Assembly: GCA_963678675.1 (NCBI GenBank)
Contig: OY783198.1
Span: 67,001 to 131,000, forward strand
Length of the DNA: 64,000 nucleotides
Direction of reading: 5' to 3'
Source of the DNA: Xiphydria camelus
Taxonomy: Eukaryota > Arthropoda > Insecta > Hymenoptera > Xiphydriidae
Shown here: positions 10,940-22,639 of the stretch, one piece after another
Layout of the letters: the number at the start of each line of letters is the position of its first letter
Numbering within the stretch: position 1 is the first letter of the stretch
Notes under the pieces: generated by a model
Told to the model about the DNA's origin: nothing
The model's database searches: none
What the model saw: the letters and a program-made list of their open reading frames with translations, nothing else
Translations under genes and position numbers: made by a program

Positions 10940-11100
10940 CTACCCCGTATTTTTCATTTTTCACTTTCCGCCTTATCGGAGCTGGAAAACGATATTTTGA
11001 AATGCAGCTATGTCATAGTCGTAAGACTATCTCCTCCGCACTCGTCGCTTGGCATAAGTGCGTCTTTCTGCCTTTCCGACGTCGTCACAATCTTGTAGAG
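10940..11100 (+). repeat. Family I interspersed repeat, copy 2
   Basis: Aligns with 1985-2145 and, inverted, 29219-29375. Shared words are CGCCTTATCGGAGCTGGAAA, TTTTGAAATGCAGCTA and CTCGTCGCTTGGCATAA. It begins directly after the inverted ORF copy, as though both belong to one larger decayed element. A minus-strand segment near 29375-29440 resembles the flank at 10910-10940 (GATTCGAAGA), which supports this. Confidence 0.65.
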
Positions 11101-11175
11101 AATCGCGCTTATAACTCAGCGAATAATTATTTTTTCGAACCATTTCTTTTTCGTTCGTTATTGATTATGTACCTA

Positions 11176-11400
11176 CTATATGAGGTTAAACTTACTCGCC
11201 AGGAAAGGAACTTCAACCACTATTATCTCCTTATTTATGAACTTTGGCCTATATCGATGTAAGTCTTCATTTGACATAAAGATGTAATCTTCAAAAAAGT
11301 ATTTATGCAAGTACGAGCCAAAATCTCACAGATAATGAGATAATAGTGATTAATAGTGATTGAAGTTTCTTTCCTGGCTAGTAATTTTAGCCTTACATGG
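11176..11400. mobile_element. Family H element, copy 1
   Basis: Subterminal words TGAGGTTAAACTTACTCGCC and AGGAAAGGAACTTCAA on the left are mirrored by TTGAAGTTTCTTTCCTGGC and TTAGCCTTACAT on the right, around a body containing AATCTTCAAAAAAGTATT. Intact relative of the split copy at 36541-37018. Confidence 0.75.
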
Positions 11401-11946
11401 TATACGGATTACAAATTTGATTTAAAAATATGAATATTTTTGTTTATGTTAAAACCAAATGTGCACACAGCCACCCTTACTCGTTTTACTACGGTCTATA
11501 TTCCGAGGCGCCTGTTATATACATGCAGGCGTATAATTATATATACTCTACGCACGCGAAAGTGTCGGGGAAATGCGTGAAAGGCACGACTGGAGTGTGA
11601 AAGCTTTTAGAACTTCGCGCGTGTGTGTCTGTACAAAGAGGAATACACGTATGTGTACACAACTATAGACGAGAGGCGTCCGCACGTCGACGGGATGCGC
11701 TAGGCGACGACGATAATCGAATTATCCGAATTACTTCTCGCGAGAAATTTCGAGGAACATTCCCGCGCAACTCCGCTTCGACCGAAGAACCCGCACACGC
11801 TCTCGGTTATAGGTGGTTCTTCTTCTACCCCGTCGTTGCTTACATAAGGGGAACGGCGCGAGCTGTGTTGAGTATAAGAAAGAACCGTTACTTCTAGTGG
11901 ATCCCCTTAACGAGTTTCTTTAACGACTTCTCGTTTACTCGCTAAA

Positions 11947-11949
<3 letters not shown>
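11401..11949. other. No gene recognised
   Basis: Includes a frame at 11625-11897 without motif or splice support. Nothing else noted. Confidence 0.4.

Positions 11950-12029
<80 letters not shown>
11950..12029. repeat. (CT)40 microsatellite
   Basis: Uninterrupted CT dinucleotide array of about 80 bp. Confidence 0.95.
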
Positions 12030-12031
<2 letters not shown>

Positions 12032-12181
12032 CTGTTACTTTTCCCTCCTTTTCTGCGTCCTTTGAACTGGCCTCTCGATACCTTAATGATGTTATGTAAT
12101 ACGTACGTGTAATATATAGTCGGCCTTTGTATATTACTTACGCGTAAGGTTTGATCGCTCCAGGTATTTGACTCTTTCGTT

Positions 12182-12769
12182 CACGGAGAAAAAGGATTAG
12201 TAAAAAATGATGGGAATCATGATATCTCAGTAACAGGGCTCCTCGAGATGAAACACATTGAAGTTTTTAATAGACCACAGCGTACTTTTTAGTTCGTAAT
12301 AGTACACGAAGAAAAATAATTTGTCAGTAGAACATTATTTAATTTACTATAACAAATAGTTAAGTTAAAATAGTGATAACAGATCGATTTGTTATCCTAA
12401 TGAATCGATTTGTTATGGTAACGAAAAAAGAAAAAGAAAGAAAAGCTGTGATTTTCATTGCAACCAAGGAAACCTGTCAAACATTTTCATCCGAAGAGCA
12501 AATTATTTTTGTTACCGTAACAAGAAATGCTGCTATAATAAATAATTTTCGATTTTGTTACTAAGCCAAATTAATTTCTTCCGTACATAAATATCGGTTT
12601 ATACGGTCAAATTTACCAATCTCCCGTTAACATTTATAGGGTATTTACGGGTTTATACTATTACGAACCATAAAAAGTACGCTGTGTCTATTAAAATATT
12701 CAACATTTCGCCTCGAGGAGCCCTGTTATCGAAATTCACTGTCAACATTACTAATCCTTTTTCTCCGTG
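12182..12769. mobile_element. Family D MITE, copy 1, split by a nested element
   Basis: Ends CACGGAGAAAAAGGATTAG and CTAATCCTTTTTCTCCGTG match exactly over 19 bp, flanked by TT on both sides (12180-12181, 12770-12771). Inner arms carry ACAGGGCTCCTCGAG and CTCGAGGAGCCCTGT and the GCGTACTTTTTA pair. Interrupted at 12305-12583 by family P. Confidence 0.85.
12305..12583. mobile_element. Family P element nested in D copy 1
   Basis: Starts CACGAAGAAAAATAATTTG and ends AAATTAATTTCTTCCG, with TA on both sides. It inserted at a TA in the ATAGTATAAGCC stretch seen intact in D copy 4. AT-rich, with alternating TTGTTA/TAACAA words. The frame at 12373-12564 is not a gene. Confidence 0.65.
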
Positions 12770-13460
12770 TTTCTTCGACATTTTTTATATCCTTCATGGG
12801 GTCAAAGCTTCGAAAAATTGTTTGACTTTCTTTAATGAAAGCTCTGACGACCGAAACCAGATGGAATCGAATTATGGAGAACATATACGATTCGTATATA
12901 TGTATTTCTTTCGATATCTCCGAAATTCGGTAAACGATTGTCGAGTCCGCAGTCGAACGGAGAGTGTATAAATCCACGGGGTTCGTGCGACACCGTTATT
13001 AGTTGGTTCCGTCGTTCGTTACGGAGAATGCGGGTCGGTGCGTTTTTTATTTCCACGAGTAAATAGCACATCGACGCGAGCCTCCCATCGAAAACGAGTA
13101 AATTTTCATCGATTCGATCGTCACGCATACCTCGAATTTCTATTATTTCGTTATTTGGCGTGCTGCCGGATTATTGACACGATTTTCGCAAATGAAATTC
13201 GCTCCTTCCATTCGTTTTAACAAACTACGTCTCGTTTGAACATCCGCTGCAATGATTAAAGGGGGAAGCCCCATGCAGCGTCCTTACGAATCGTCGAGAT
13301 TAAATCCTCGGAACGAAATCAGAAATTAAATTTATTTCACTGCGCGCTCTCCATCTGAAAACTGTGTAGGGGTCTCGGAGCTTCGCTCGAGTAATGCACG
13401 AGCGGAAGGAGAGGGATCCTTTGATGTCTATACCTATACAATATACACGCATTCTATTGT
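12770..13460. other. No gene recognised
   Basis: Open frames overlap on both strands without motifs. Nothing else seen. Confidence 0.4.
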
Positions 13461-13471
13461 GTGTGTGTGTG

Positions 13472-13503
<32 letters not shown>

Positions 13504-13505
13504 AA
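13461..13505. repeat. (GT)n-G12-(GGA)n compound simple repeat
   Basis: A GT run, a homopolymeric G run and GGA trinucleotides in tandem. G-rich strand with quadruplex-forming potential. Confidence 0.9.
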
Positions 13506-14756
13506 AGTGGAAAATTGTTATGAAAATGGATTCTGATAAATTGAGAAGCGCCTCTTTTGAGGTACGCTTACATTTCCGAAGTTTACCGCTTTAAATTTGG
13601 ATAACTTCAAGCGCGAGACGCCGCTCTTGAATGGGCCTTTAATCACATTAGCTTCGGAGAAAGCCGAGAGGAGTTTCCGATATGTCGCGTTATCAATCAA
13701 CGCTCCGGCCGATACCTCTGGCCGTTCGTATTATTCGTTACTCATCGGTCATCCCGTTACCAAAATGTTTGAGCCAAATGTCAATAGTGTCAACCATCAA
13801 ATTTTTTATAAAATTTTCGAAATACTCACCACGACGGAATCCTTTCCACGGCGCGGGTCTGAAATTCGCTTAATCTTCAGGAAAGCGTCTTCGACAGACG
13901 CCGTCGCGACGGAAACTCCCCGTGGATACGAATTAACTCCAAGGGAACCCACGCAACGGCACTCCCGTGTGATCTGTTGTCTTATCTAATTTCCGCGTGT
14001 GACCCAATTACCGAGCCATTACGTTCGAGAGCATAGTGCGAGAGTGGTTGCGCGATTTCCCGTGATGATGCATCCCGTCCCTCTCGTTGTTACGGAAAAG
14101 AACATTAATACCGAATTAATAGCGAACGCTGTCGCTGCACACGCGGCGATTACCACGGATTATCACGGAACAGTCGCGGCGCGACGCGAGGATATATGAG
14201 ACTGCAAAAATGGGAAAGCAACGCGGAGAACCACTCCTCGATCATTATCGGTCCCGCCGTCATTCGACGTTTCGTCGCGGGAAGCACGGCTCCGTTGTCC
14301 TTTTCCTCGGTACGGTCACAGACGCGCGCGCGCGTGTGTGTGTATGCGCGGAGAAGCGCTTTATGCAAATAAAAGGGGGTAGAACGAAGGCGACGACGGG
14401 ACGACGTTGATGGGGGAAGGGGGGGAGGGGGGTGGGGGAGGAGGAGGAGGAGGGGTGTCCTTCATTGTACTCCTGATAACTTCTTTCTATTGTAGTAACT
14501 GCGACTTCATTCTCTATCCGACTATCTGCCTTCCCGCTTCCCTCCCTCTTTTCTTTTTCTTTTCATATCAGGAAGGGGCAGAGCTTTGCGATACGTATAA
14601 CGTATACAGGGTGAATCGTTGGATTTGCGACGCAGCAAATATGATACACGATTTTGTGTAGAACCGTGGACGACGAGTGTCATCGTTGATTAGTCGTGAT
14701 GAATAGAAGAAGTTAAGCAGGATTGGCAACTGCCAATGATGGAATTCTTCGATCAG
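13506..14756. other. No gene recognised; G-rich patch at 14408-14455
   Basis: A G/GGA-rich patch lies at 14408-14455 and a GC/GT alternating patch near 14321-14345. The word TATACAGGGTGAATCG at 14606 resembles the TACAGGGTG end of two elements elsewhere, but no partner end is visible. No exon supported. Confidence 0.4.
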
Positions 14757-14820
14757 GTAGGTACACTTGACTCTTACCAGATTTCACTCTAGGTGAGATT
14801 TGAATCAGGAGTACCTACTC
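14757..14820. repeat. Short imperfect palindrome
   Basis: GTAGGTACACTTGACTC on the left is mirrored imperfectly by GAATCAGGAGTACCTAC on the right, about 64 bp in all. Possibly a miniature element. Confidence 0.4.
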
Positions 14821-14837
14821 AGTTTAAGAGTTTCATT

Positions 14838-15004
14838 ATTAAAACTGTTTATTTCATTCAAACGATTGCTGCAAAGGATCAGATTGTACCAAATAAATAT
14901 TATAACAGTTAATGAATAATATATATTTGGTCTAATAAAATGTTTATTTCGCCATATTCAAACAAACATTTATTAACTACAAATAAACTGTCTTCTCGAT
15001 GTAC
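14838..15004. mobile_element. Family C MITE, decayed copy
   Basis: AT-rich segment beginning AAACTGTTTATTTCATT and ending AATAAACTGTCTTCTCGATG. The right end matches the intact C copy at 63693-63921 (AATAAACTGTTTTCTCGG). The left terminus is lost or altered. Confidence 0.5.
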
Positions 15005-16483
15005 CGATACGGAACCAGCTGTATACGTTAGCGTGTAAGTTCTACAACGGTTTATATAAGAGACTCGCATTTGTTCTTTCATTTAATCCGCTTTATCGCA
15101 ATGCAAATAGGAAAGTCGGCACATACCAATTATAATGAACGTCACTCCGTATACAAAAGTCGTAAAGGAAATTATCGATTGCAACGTATAGCGATAAAAT
15201 CGCAGGTAACACACCTGTAAGATGTCCATTTTACCCGAACACATCTAACTGCGGACATACACGCGTGTACCGTATCTACATATACGTATACACCTCATCG
15301 ATTTTATCCGTTCCACCCCTCCAATCTATTTCACCTCCTTTTCCCGAGGCGAGTGGAAAAAAAAACACCAAAGAAAGAGAAACATTCAGCACAACCGGCT
15401 AATAAATGTTCCGATCCCGTCTAACGGATGATGGATTCCTCGACCTACATGGTATACCTACACGTTTCATGTTCCGCGTGCGTGTCATACGCGCGACCGA
15501 CTATCGCACGGGCCGTTAAGCTTGGCGAGATTAGATAAAGAGGCAAAAGAAAGTCAAGGAATAAAAAGCGCACCGCACGGATAGGCGAGTCTGACACTTT
15601 TTTTTTTTGCACGGGGATTACAGCGGAGACAGGACGTTTATTTAAAAGACGCATCAACTTTATTAAGACTGTTTAATATCTCCCCTCCCTCCGCGGAAAT
15701 GATAGGCTCCCTTATTTTCGCGGTCGCTCCCCCCTGACAAATTTTCCTCGAGCGCACCCTCTTCGGCAACTTTTCTCGTCTCTTTATTACGAGAGCCCGC
15801 GGTTAATTATACGTTCTCCTCTTGCGTCCGCACTCATTTCAGCGGTACAACAGTCGCTCGGAAACGAGAGTACCTATACAATATAGTTTAGTCCGCGCGC
15901 ATCGCCTCCGACCCTCTCGTACCGACCCTCATTCGGCGAGAGGGTACGTACCTAAGTCGTTCCTCGCTGCGTGGAGTAATAGTAGGTAACTGCCGCGAAA
16001 TTGAACGAGCCCCGGATAATTCTGTGTGGGGGGGGGGGGGGGGTGCCTCTCCCTCCCGGTCCTCCCTGCACCCGTAAATTGTTTTGTTTTGATAAATGTC
16101 GGGTCGCGTTTACGCGCCTCGCGAAGCGTGGGCGCGAAAAGGAGGAAGGCCACTCGCTCGCCCGCCTCGTCGGATGAGGCCGAGAGAAATAGGGCGGAGG
16201 TCCGCTTCTCAAGTATGGCAAATCGCTTTTTATATACGAATTTCACTCGGCGCTGAAAGACTGATTCTCCGACTCTTTCTGTCATCTCCCCCTTCTGCGA
16301 AGAAGGCGAGCGTGAGCTTTCGCCGTCGGGGAGAAAAATACGATGTTTACGGGGAAGAAAGAGGTGTAGTTCTGTGGGGTCTTTTCTTAACTGGATTAAT
16401 CGGAGGAGGCGCGCGATGGGTCTTTCGATTATTGAAATTTTTCTGTCTTTACGTAAACATGGAATTTCGCAAAGTCGTAATGT
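15005..16483. other. No gene recognised; G16 run near 16027
   Basis: GC-rich with overlapping frames on both strands (15929-16503) that look like compositional shadows. A G homopolymer of about 16 sits near 16027-16042. Confidence 0.4.
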
Positions 16484-16712
16484 ACATGGAGAGAAAGGAT
16501 TAATAAAAAATCATGAGAAAACCTATGAACTTTTACAGTTATCTCAGTAACAGGGCTCCTCGAGGTGAAACATTGAAGGTTTTAACAGGCCACAGCGTAC
16601 TTTTTACAGTTTGCAATAGTATAAACATCCGTTTATGTGGGAAAATTTACCAATTTTCCGGTGATATATGTCGAGCGTTTACGAGTTCACGCTGTATAAC
16701 TTACTATTGATA
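16484..16712. mobile_element. Family D MITE, copy 2, truncated
   Basis: Starts near CATGGAGAGAAAGGATTAA and contains ACAGGGCTCCTCGAGGTGAA and CACAGCGTACTTTTTACAGT as in the other D copies. The right half and terminus are missing. Confidence 0.7.
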
Positions 16713-17788
16713 ACCGGTATTCATCATTCGTTGATCCCCCGACTGTTGTATCGAATTATACAGTGAATTCTCGTCTCAGTATTGTATATATGGTCAACTC
16801 CAACCCTTGCCCTATTCGACGATTCTTCCGCCCTTCGCGAGTTTCCATCTTCCCACGTATTCAGCGCGCACTGCAGTTTACATTCGTGCCGCGCGCAGTC
16901 TGTTATCGGGGAAAACTTAGAATTCCGTTCCGCGTCTTCGAATAATTTATGACTCCCCCCGCGCGTTTTGCCTCGTGCTGGCATCGCCTCAGCGACTCGC
17001 CGTCCGCGACACGTCCACGTCGCGGGGCGTATATGTACGTATACCTACACGCTGCACGCGCATTTTCCCGCGGGGGGTTGATAAATACCGGGATCTATAC
17101 GTACACGGGAATTTAAAGCCCGCGAGGTCGGTCTCTTCGGGACCTTGAAAAAAATTAATGGTCACCGCGTAAAACGCCGCGTTATTAATGGTCCGCGCTT
17201 CCTGTCTTTATCATCCGCGCTCTCCCCGCGTTCCCGCAATCCGTACTCCTCTTCCGCCCCGACTTAAATCGGTAATTTTTTATCGGGATCGATACAGTCG
17301 CGCGAACACCACAACTCGTCCTTGATCGCACGCGGAAGAGAAGAGGGGAGAGAGAGTAAGGGAGAGAGCGTTGCAATTGGGTGTAATTAATTTTCCTTCT
17401 CCGCAGAAGCTCCACGGCAATTATATAAATCGAGCGGCGAGTTCCGGGTCGGTGGGAGTCGTACGACGGTTTCTGGCTAATTGAATGAACTTTTTTCATC
17501 AATCTGTCCGTTTTACGTATAATCCTCGTTTTTCCCGATACGTAATGTAATAGAAAAATAGTATTCAGGCCTCGAACATGTTATCGAGTCACGGGGTTGC
17601 TCGGCAATGGGAAGAGAGAGATCCTTTGTGTCGTTAATCCTGCCGAACGTGCAATTATCGGGAAACTCGGCGATAGACTCGCGGGATTGGTGTATCCGGG
17701 TGTGCATTCGCTCGACGGTAATAGCGACCAAGAAGTGCCGCTTTAATGATTTCATTATCTGATATACATAATATGCATATATGGTGTA
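16713..17788. other. No gene recognised
   Basis: GC-rich sequence. Frames at 17185-17502 and 17513-17791 (-) lack motifs. No repeats noticed. Confidence 0.4.
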
Positions 17789-18039
17789 CACTGAGAAGAA
17801 TAATTCGGTTAAAATGACAAAATGAATCTAGTTAAACATGTTTAGTTATTCTAATCCAAAATACTGGTCAGTTTAATCAAATATCCAGTTATTCTGACTG
17901 AATGTTTAGTTATTCTAACCAAAAAGAGTGGTCAGTCTAACCAAACAGATGGAGAATTTGTATTTATTCAAACAAACCGTTTGAAACCGGTCATCGCCCC
18001 CAGAATTTTGATTAAATTGACCAAATTACTTTTCTCGGT
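17789..18039 (+). mobile_element. Family A MITE, copy 2
   Basis: Left end CACTGAGAAGAATAATTCGG, then TTAAAATGACAAAATG and the usual TTCTAACCAAA words. Right end TTACTTTTCTCGGT is decayed at the last bases. Confidence 0.8.
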
Positions 18040-19093
18040 ACCTATACGTGCGTTTGTGCCGTGATTTCTGCCACCAATTTTACCACGAGTGTAACCAAAA
18101 GGAATAGCCAGACAGGAGGGAGGGAGGGGACAAGGGGAGAGGAGATTTAAGGTACAGAAGCAGGATAAGAAAAGGCGGAAGAAAGAGGCGGTGAGGATCC
18201 CCACGAGCGAACGATCTCCTGAGCGACGTAGGGCGCGCGAAAGGATATGAGATAATGCGCGCTATGACGTCATTGCAAACGAGAAAGATGCGTTCGCACA
18301 TCCGGGCACCGGATGAACGTGACACACCACGCGGGGCGGATTCATAATAAAATCGCGTCAGAGATCGAGGAAAGCGCGGCTTTATTTGTTCGTCGGGACC
18401 TGTCGATCTCCTTTTTCCGTTTGCGAGAAGGTGGCGCGCATCGGGGGCGTGGGGAGGCAGCGCTATATCCGGCTCGGTCTCTTCCACATGAAATACGGAG
18501 CTTTCGAACTCGTCTTTGTGGCTTTTACCGGCTCGTACATCCCGCGCGCCGTCCACCCCGTTCGTTCCGTTGCAAATTGTAGAGGCGCGTTCGCGAGACT
18601 CCCCGGGAACCAGTCGAGGCGCTTTCGATACTCGGGATGACGTCTATCGATTTTATCCGTCAAGGATTTTGCATTATATATGGTTTTCTAGAAATAAATT
18701 CCTCGCCGGTGCACTACACACGTATTCGCCGCCCGAGGATTGTTTGTTTATCGTCGAAGCCATTTTTATTAACTTGGTGATATTGTTTTTCGCGTTCGCT
18801 CGGTGCCATTTTTTTAATTAGCTGTTTATGCAGTCGCAGGACGTCTTCGTCGATGAGGGAATGTTTGTTGAATCTTTGTTATTTATGATCGAGAAAGAGA
18901 CTCGTGGGAAAAAGTCGGGGAATCTTACTTTCAGATTTTTTGCGGAGACGATTCGTGCAAAGGAGTAACCGTTATGCCCGCAGTTCTCGTTTATTTGGCC
19001 AGTGTAATTTCAATGTCGCTAATCGTAGCGTCTCTAAAAAAAAATTCTGCACACACTGTCGGGATTTTTTTTTTCATATATCCGATAAACGTG
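18040..19093. other. No gene recognised
   Basis: GC-rich with frames of 60-158 codons on both strands covering the same bases (18080-18663), which suggests compositional openness rather than genes. No repeats recognised. Confidence 0.4.
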
Positions 19094-19350
19094 CACCCAG
19101 GAAAAAGGTCTAGTTTAATACGAATCTAATAGAAAAATTTACTTGAAATAAATAGGAATTTATTCACATTGAACAAGTCTATTTAAGTTTGATAAATGTT
19201 CTACTAGATTAGTATTCAATTAAAAAGATATGCAAAACATTTATTTATTTTAAATACCTAGACGTTTGTTCGATGTGAATAAATTCCTATTTATCTCAAA
19301 TAAATTTTTCTATTAGATTCGTATTTATAACCAGACCTTTTCCCTCAGTG
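19094..19350. mobile_element. Family F MITE, copy 1
   Basis: Ends CACCCAGGAAAAAGGTCTAG and AGACCTTTTCCCTCAGTG. The body repeats AAATAGGAATTTATTCACAT in both orientations. Same family as the nested copy at 30476-30739. Family A copy 3 follows with no gap. Confidence 0.8.
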
Positions 19351-19533
19351 CACTGAGAAAATTAACTTGATTCATTTAACCAAAACCCTGGAGATGACGG
19401 GCAAATCGTTTTGTGAAATATGGATCCTCCATCTGTGTGTGTTTGGTTCAACTGACCAGCATTTCGGTTAGAATTACTAAATACGATTAACTAGACGCGT
19501 TTTGTCATTTTAACCGAATTATTTTTCTGAGTG
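19351..19533 (-). mobile_element. Family A MITE, copy 3, abutting F copy 1
   Basis: CACTGAGAAAATTAACTTG start and ATTATTTTTCTGAGTG end, in minus orientation. Flanked by TG on both sides: the left TG is the last two bases of F copy 1, so A probably inserted at the very terminus of F. Confidence 0.8.
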
Positions 19534-20053
19534 TGCGGTCCCACAAAATGTACGACTCCGCGCTAAGCACTTCGGACCTCGCGCTATATAAACAGCAGGA
19601 ATTCCTCGCCGCACATAAATCGGATAGTTCCTTCTCCATTATTTTGTGTTTACATATCTACCGTCTCACTCGAGAGACCAAGGGGATTCGAAGCACCGCT
19701 TTCTTCATGCCGACCGGGTGGGCAGAGTCTCTTCACAGGGTTCGAACTATTTTCTCCCGACCCATTGTTATTCAAAGCGCGACGCGTTTCGAAAGCCCTC
19801 CGTCCGTCGCGAGCGACAGCCAAACGCTCTCGTGTAGTATACGCTCGCTCCACGGAGGGTCGGATCTCGCGTTGGTTCAGCCTCCGTATGCGTCTACGCG
19901 CCTCCACCGTCACACACAGGGACGCGAACTTTTCATCCGGCCTACGGGCAGGGAGATTGAAGCAACTCGGCTTTTGAACCGGCGACATAGGCAGAGATCA
20001 CGGAGGAGGAGAGAAAAAACGAGACGCAGAGGTAGCGTGGAGAGAAGACAGAG

Positions 20054-20062
<9 letters not shown>
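19534..20062. other. No gene recognised
   Basis: A 228-codon frame (19533-20219) runs through here but crosses F/A-flanking unique DNA, a GA array and a LINE 3' tail. I treat it as fortuitous. Confidence 0.45.
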
Positions 20063-20109
<47 letters not shown>

Positions 20110-20127
20110 AGAAGAAGAAGAAGAAGC
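20063..20127. repeat. (GA)n-(GAA)n compound microsatellite
   Basis: A GA array passes into GAA trinucleotides, forming the minus-strand tail (TTC)n(TC)n of the LINE 3' end that follows. Confidence 0.9.
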
Positions 20128-20233
20128 TTTATTATGGCACTAGGGCGGGCCCTCTAAGCGCCTGTACAGAAGATACAATAGAAAAGATACAGTATAGTAA
20201 AATTAACGAAAACAATTGAAATAACGCAATAAC

Positions 20234-20236
<3 letters not shown>
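20106..20236 (-). mobile_element. LINE 3' end, tail only, copy 1
   Basis: Nearly identical to 60945-61075, including GCTTTATTATGGCACTAGGG, GCGGGCCCTCTAAG and AATTGAAATAACGCAATAAC. On the minus strand it ends in an ATAAAGC signal-like word followed by (TTC)n, the usual look of a LINE 3' terminus. Only the 3' untranslated part is present here. The 60945 copy still carries coding sequence. Confidence 0.8.

Positions 20237-20297
<61 letters not shown>
20236..20297. repeat. (GA)n microsatellite
   Basis: About 60 bp of GA. The equivalent position in the other LINE copy also carries GA repeats (61117-61160), so the array is inherited from the element. Confidence 0.9.
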
Positions 20298-20301
<4 letters not shown>

Positions 20302-20940
20302 GTAGAAAGGGAGAGAGAGGAACTGCGGGAGAGTAAAGAGAATAGAGGATGAGATATTTTAAAGACCGGCGGGCGGGCAAGCAGTATGGATCTTTGAAAG
20401 CGGACGCTTCTGATGCACCGACCGATACGAGGGAGACTGGAAGGTGGGGGATAACTCAGAGAAGGGATAGAGGGGGACGAGATCGAAGGGGGAGGGGACG
20501 TGGATTTATCTATCTAATATATTATTATAGATTCCACGCGGAGGACAGCATCGGGTACGTTATTACATGACTAAATTGAAGTTACGCCTAGCGGAACCGC
20601 TAGACCGCACCGGTCAGACTCGACTGACTCAGATTTTACGTGCAACTTTATATCGATAATAACGGGAGCATTCGCGTTGGCGTTCGTCATCATCTAGCTG
20701 CGCGCTAGTGCAAATTCACGAGTATAGAAAGTATATAATCGCGTATCAGGCGGCCCAACTCATCTTTCGTTCGCCGAACGCGTTGTATACGCAGACGGAT
20801 CGATATTGCTTGCGCCGTAGCATCATTCTTTCAACGAACATATTCGGCGTTTCGTTCCGGCAACGCGTGTCGCGCGCGGTAATCCGCATTATTCTTTTAT
20901 TTCGTCGCCGAGCGAACTACGCTGCGTCCTCTGTTCTCGT
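20298..20940. other. No gene recognised
   Basis: No motif-bearing frame. ACCGGTCAGACTCGACTGAC near 20610 resembles words in the tandem repeat downstream. Confidence 0.4.
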
Positions 20941-21117
20941 CGGTCTGACTATATCGGACGAGGTTCCACTGATACTCGTCCAGTAGAACGAAAAGAGCTG
21001 GACGGCCCTTGTCTGACCACATCGGGTTAAATTCTACTGCTTTCCCAATGGAATAGAAATGCATTGATAGAATTCAGTGCAGCAGTGTCTGACCGTATCG
21101 GACAACGTTCCACTACC
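20941..21117. repeat. Three diverged tandem copies of a ~73-bp unit
   Basis: Each unit has GTCTGACNNNATCGG followed by a TTCCACT or TTCTACT core (starts near 20942, 21017, 21089). Inner words include GAGGTTCCACTGATACTCG and CAACGTTCCACTACCTC. Old local tandem duplication. Confidence 0.6.
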
Positions 21118-22000
21118 TCTGCATTAGAATAAGATACCAGACGCGCGCGGTTTCCTCGCAGGACGAGAGTGGCTCGCGTTTCGCGCGCAATATTAGCACT
21201 GGAAACGCGAGGCGGCGTTGTTATCCAAGCAGAGGTGCGATAGAATTCACTTGTACGCGTAACCTGCCCCAGTGTACACGGTGGGTCGTGTCGTACATAG
21301 GTACATACATATATACACGGGTCGATATGGCGCAGGAACGGGAGTCTTTTCCATATAGGTACAGCGCGCGGTGAGGGAATAATGTAGGTACGAAAGTGCC
21401 GGCTGTACCTACGCGAATCGAGACGAGAGCGCGCACTTGAGCGTATCGCCGTATCTCGCGACGGTTTGGTGCGGTATCTCGCGTGAACGGAGGAACGATC
21501 AATTTCTCGATCAGACAATAGCCGCGAGAGGTACAAGCTCTCGAGAATCACACGGGGTGTTCGTACTTCTGTATTCTGGGGAGGAAGTCATAACGATGTG
21601 TGATATCTTTATAATACTTTTTCGGTGATCTTATTTCAAGCTGTAAAAGAAGTTTGCACCCGTATCACACGGTCAAATCCTCTCCCATCCCCGCGTTTAT
21701 TTTCAAGTATAACTACCCCATTCTTATAAGTCTCTTATACGGTCGACGATAATTTTTTTTCTCTATTTCTCCCGATCGTTTTTCATCTCGACAATCTTTC
21801 CCTCCTCTCATCGGCATCGAAGAACGAACCGACCAACCACCTGGAACCTCGATTTTCTCCCGCGTAGCCGACCCCTTCCTCATTTTCTCCTCCCTCTCGC
21901 GAACGACTCTATCTTCCACCCGAGCTTATCGCGGCGGATCGAGACGCGGGCCGGGAGTTAATAATTTCGCGCAAGATTCAACGTTTTCATCGACGACAAT
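21118..22000. other. No gene recognised
   Basis: A 174-codon minus frame (21027-21551) overlaps other frames and lacks motifs. Nothing else seen. Confidence 0.4.
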
Positions 22001-22001
22001 T

Positions 22002-22009
22002 TATAAAAG
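22002..22009 (+). promoter_or_regulatory. Possible TATA box
   Basis: TATAAAAG followed by GGGAGG is a good match to the TATA consensus. A G-rich start region would fall near 22032. No coding exon is recognised downstream, so this is only a candidate. Confidence 0.2.
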
Positions 22010-22567
22010 GGGAGGTCGACGAAGGAGACCCGTGCGGTTGCGCGGAAGTTGCCTGATAACGGATGATTAGTGGAGTCCGCGCGAAGTGGTCGAGTTTTGA
22101 AATAAAGCGGGGTCAGAATCGGAACTATATGCGCGTCGTTTGATAAGGGCTCTAACGCTGCGTCGGGTCTTAAACGCGTAAATCCCCACCCGCGCGAGCC
22201 AGGCCCGCGATTATTGTCAAACGCCGTATTTGGGCAGCGCGCGCGGGGAGGGGGTGAGTTCCCTTCTCTTCCTCGCGAAAACGCGCCGCGCGACAGGGCG
22301 AAATCAGACCTTTGGTTCCGCGCGATTCCATCACCCCCTTCTCGACGCGTGATTTATGAAGAGGCGCGCGGTAGGGTGGGGAGACAGGGCGCTTTGCGGG
22401 ATCTCCTGTCGTGATGCCACCGAAATCCACGCTTGGAAGAGTAATCCGTCGAGTAATGACTTTTCGAATGGATCATCAGGGATGTTGACGATCGACGCGA
22501 TCGTCTATCTCGATACACATATATTCATCTACCCTTTTCCATTCCATTTAAAGGGTTGCGTGCAACG

Positions 22568-22569
<2 letters not shown>
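22010..22569. other. No gene recognised
   Basis: GC-rich. Overlapping frames on both strands (22170-22430) without motifs. Confidence 0.4.

Positions 22570-22634
<65 letters not shown>
22570..22634. repeat. (CT)n microsatellite
   Basis: Uninterrupted CT array of about 65 bp. Confidence 0.95.

Positions 22635-22639
<5 letters not shown>

Noticed and set aside
14606..14622. Solo TACAGGGTG end
   Set aside because: No mirrored partner end within several kb, so no element is called.
19533..20219. 228-codon frame, longest on the plus strand
   Set aside because: It runs through unique DNA, a GA microsatellite (Arg-Glu repeats) and a LINE 3' tail; no motif or start context.
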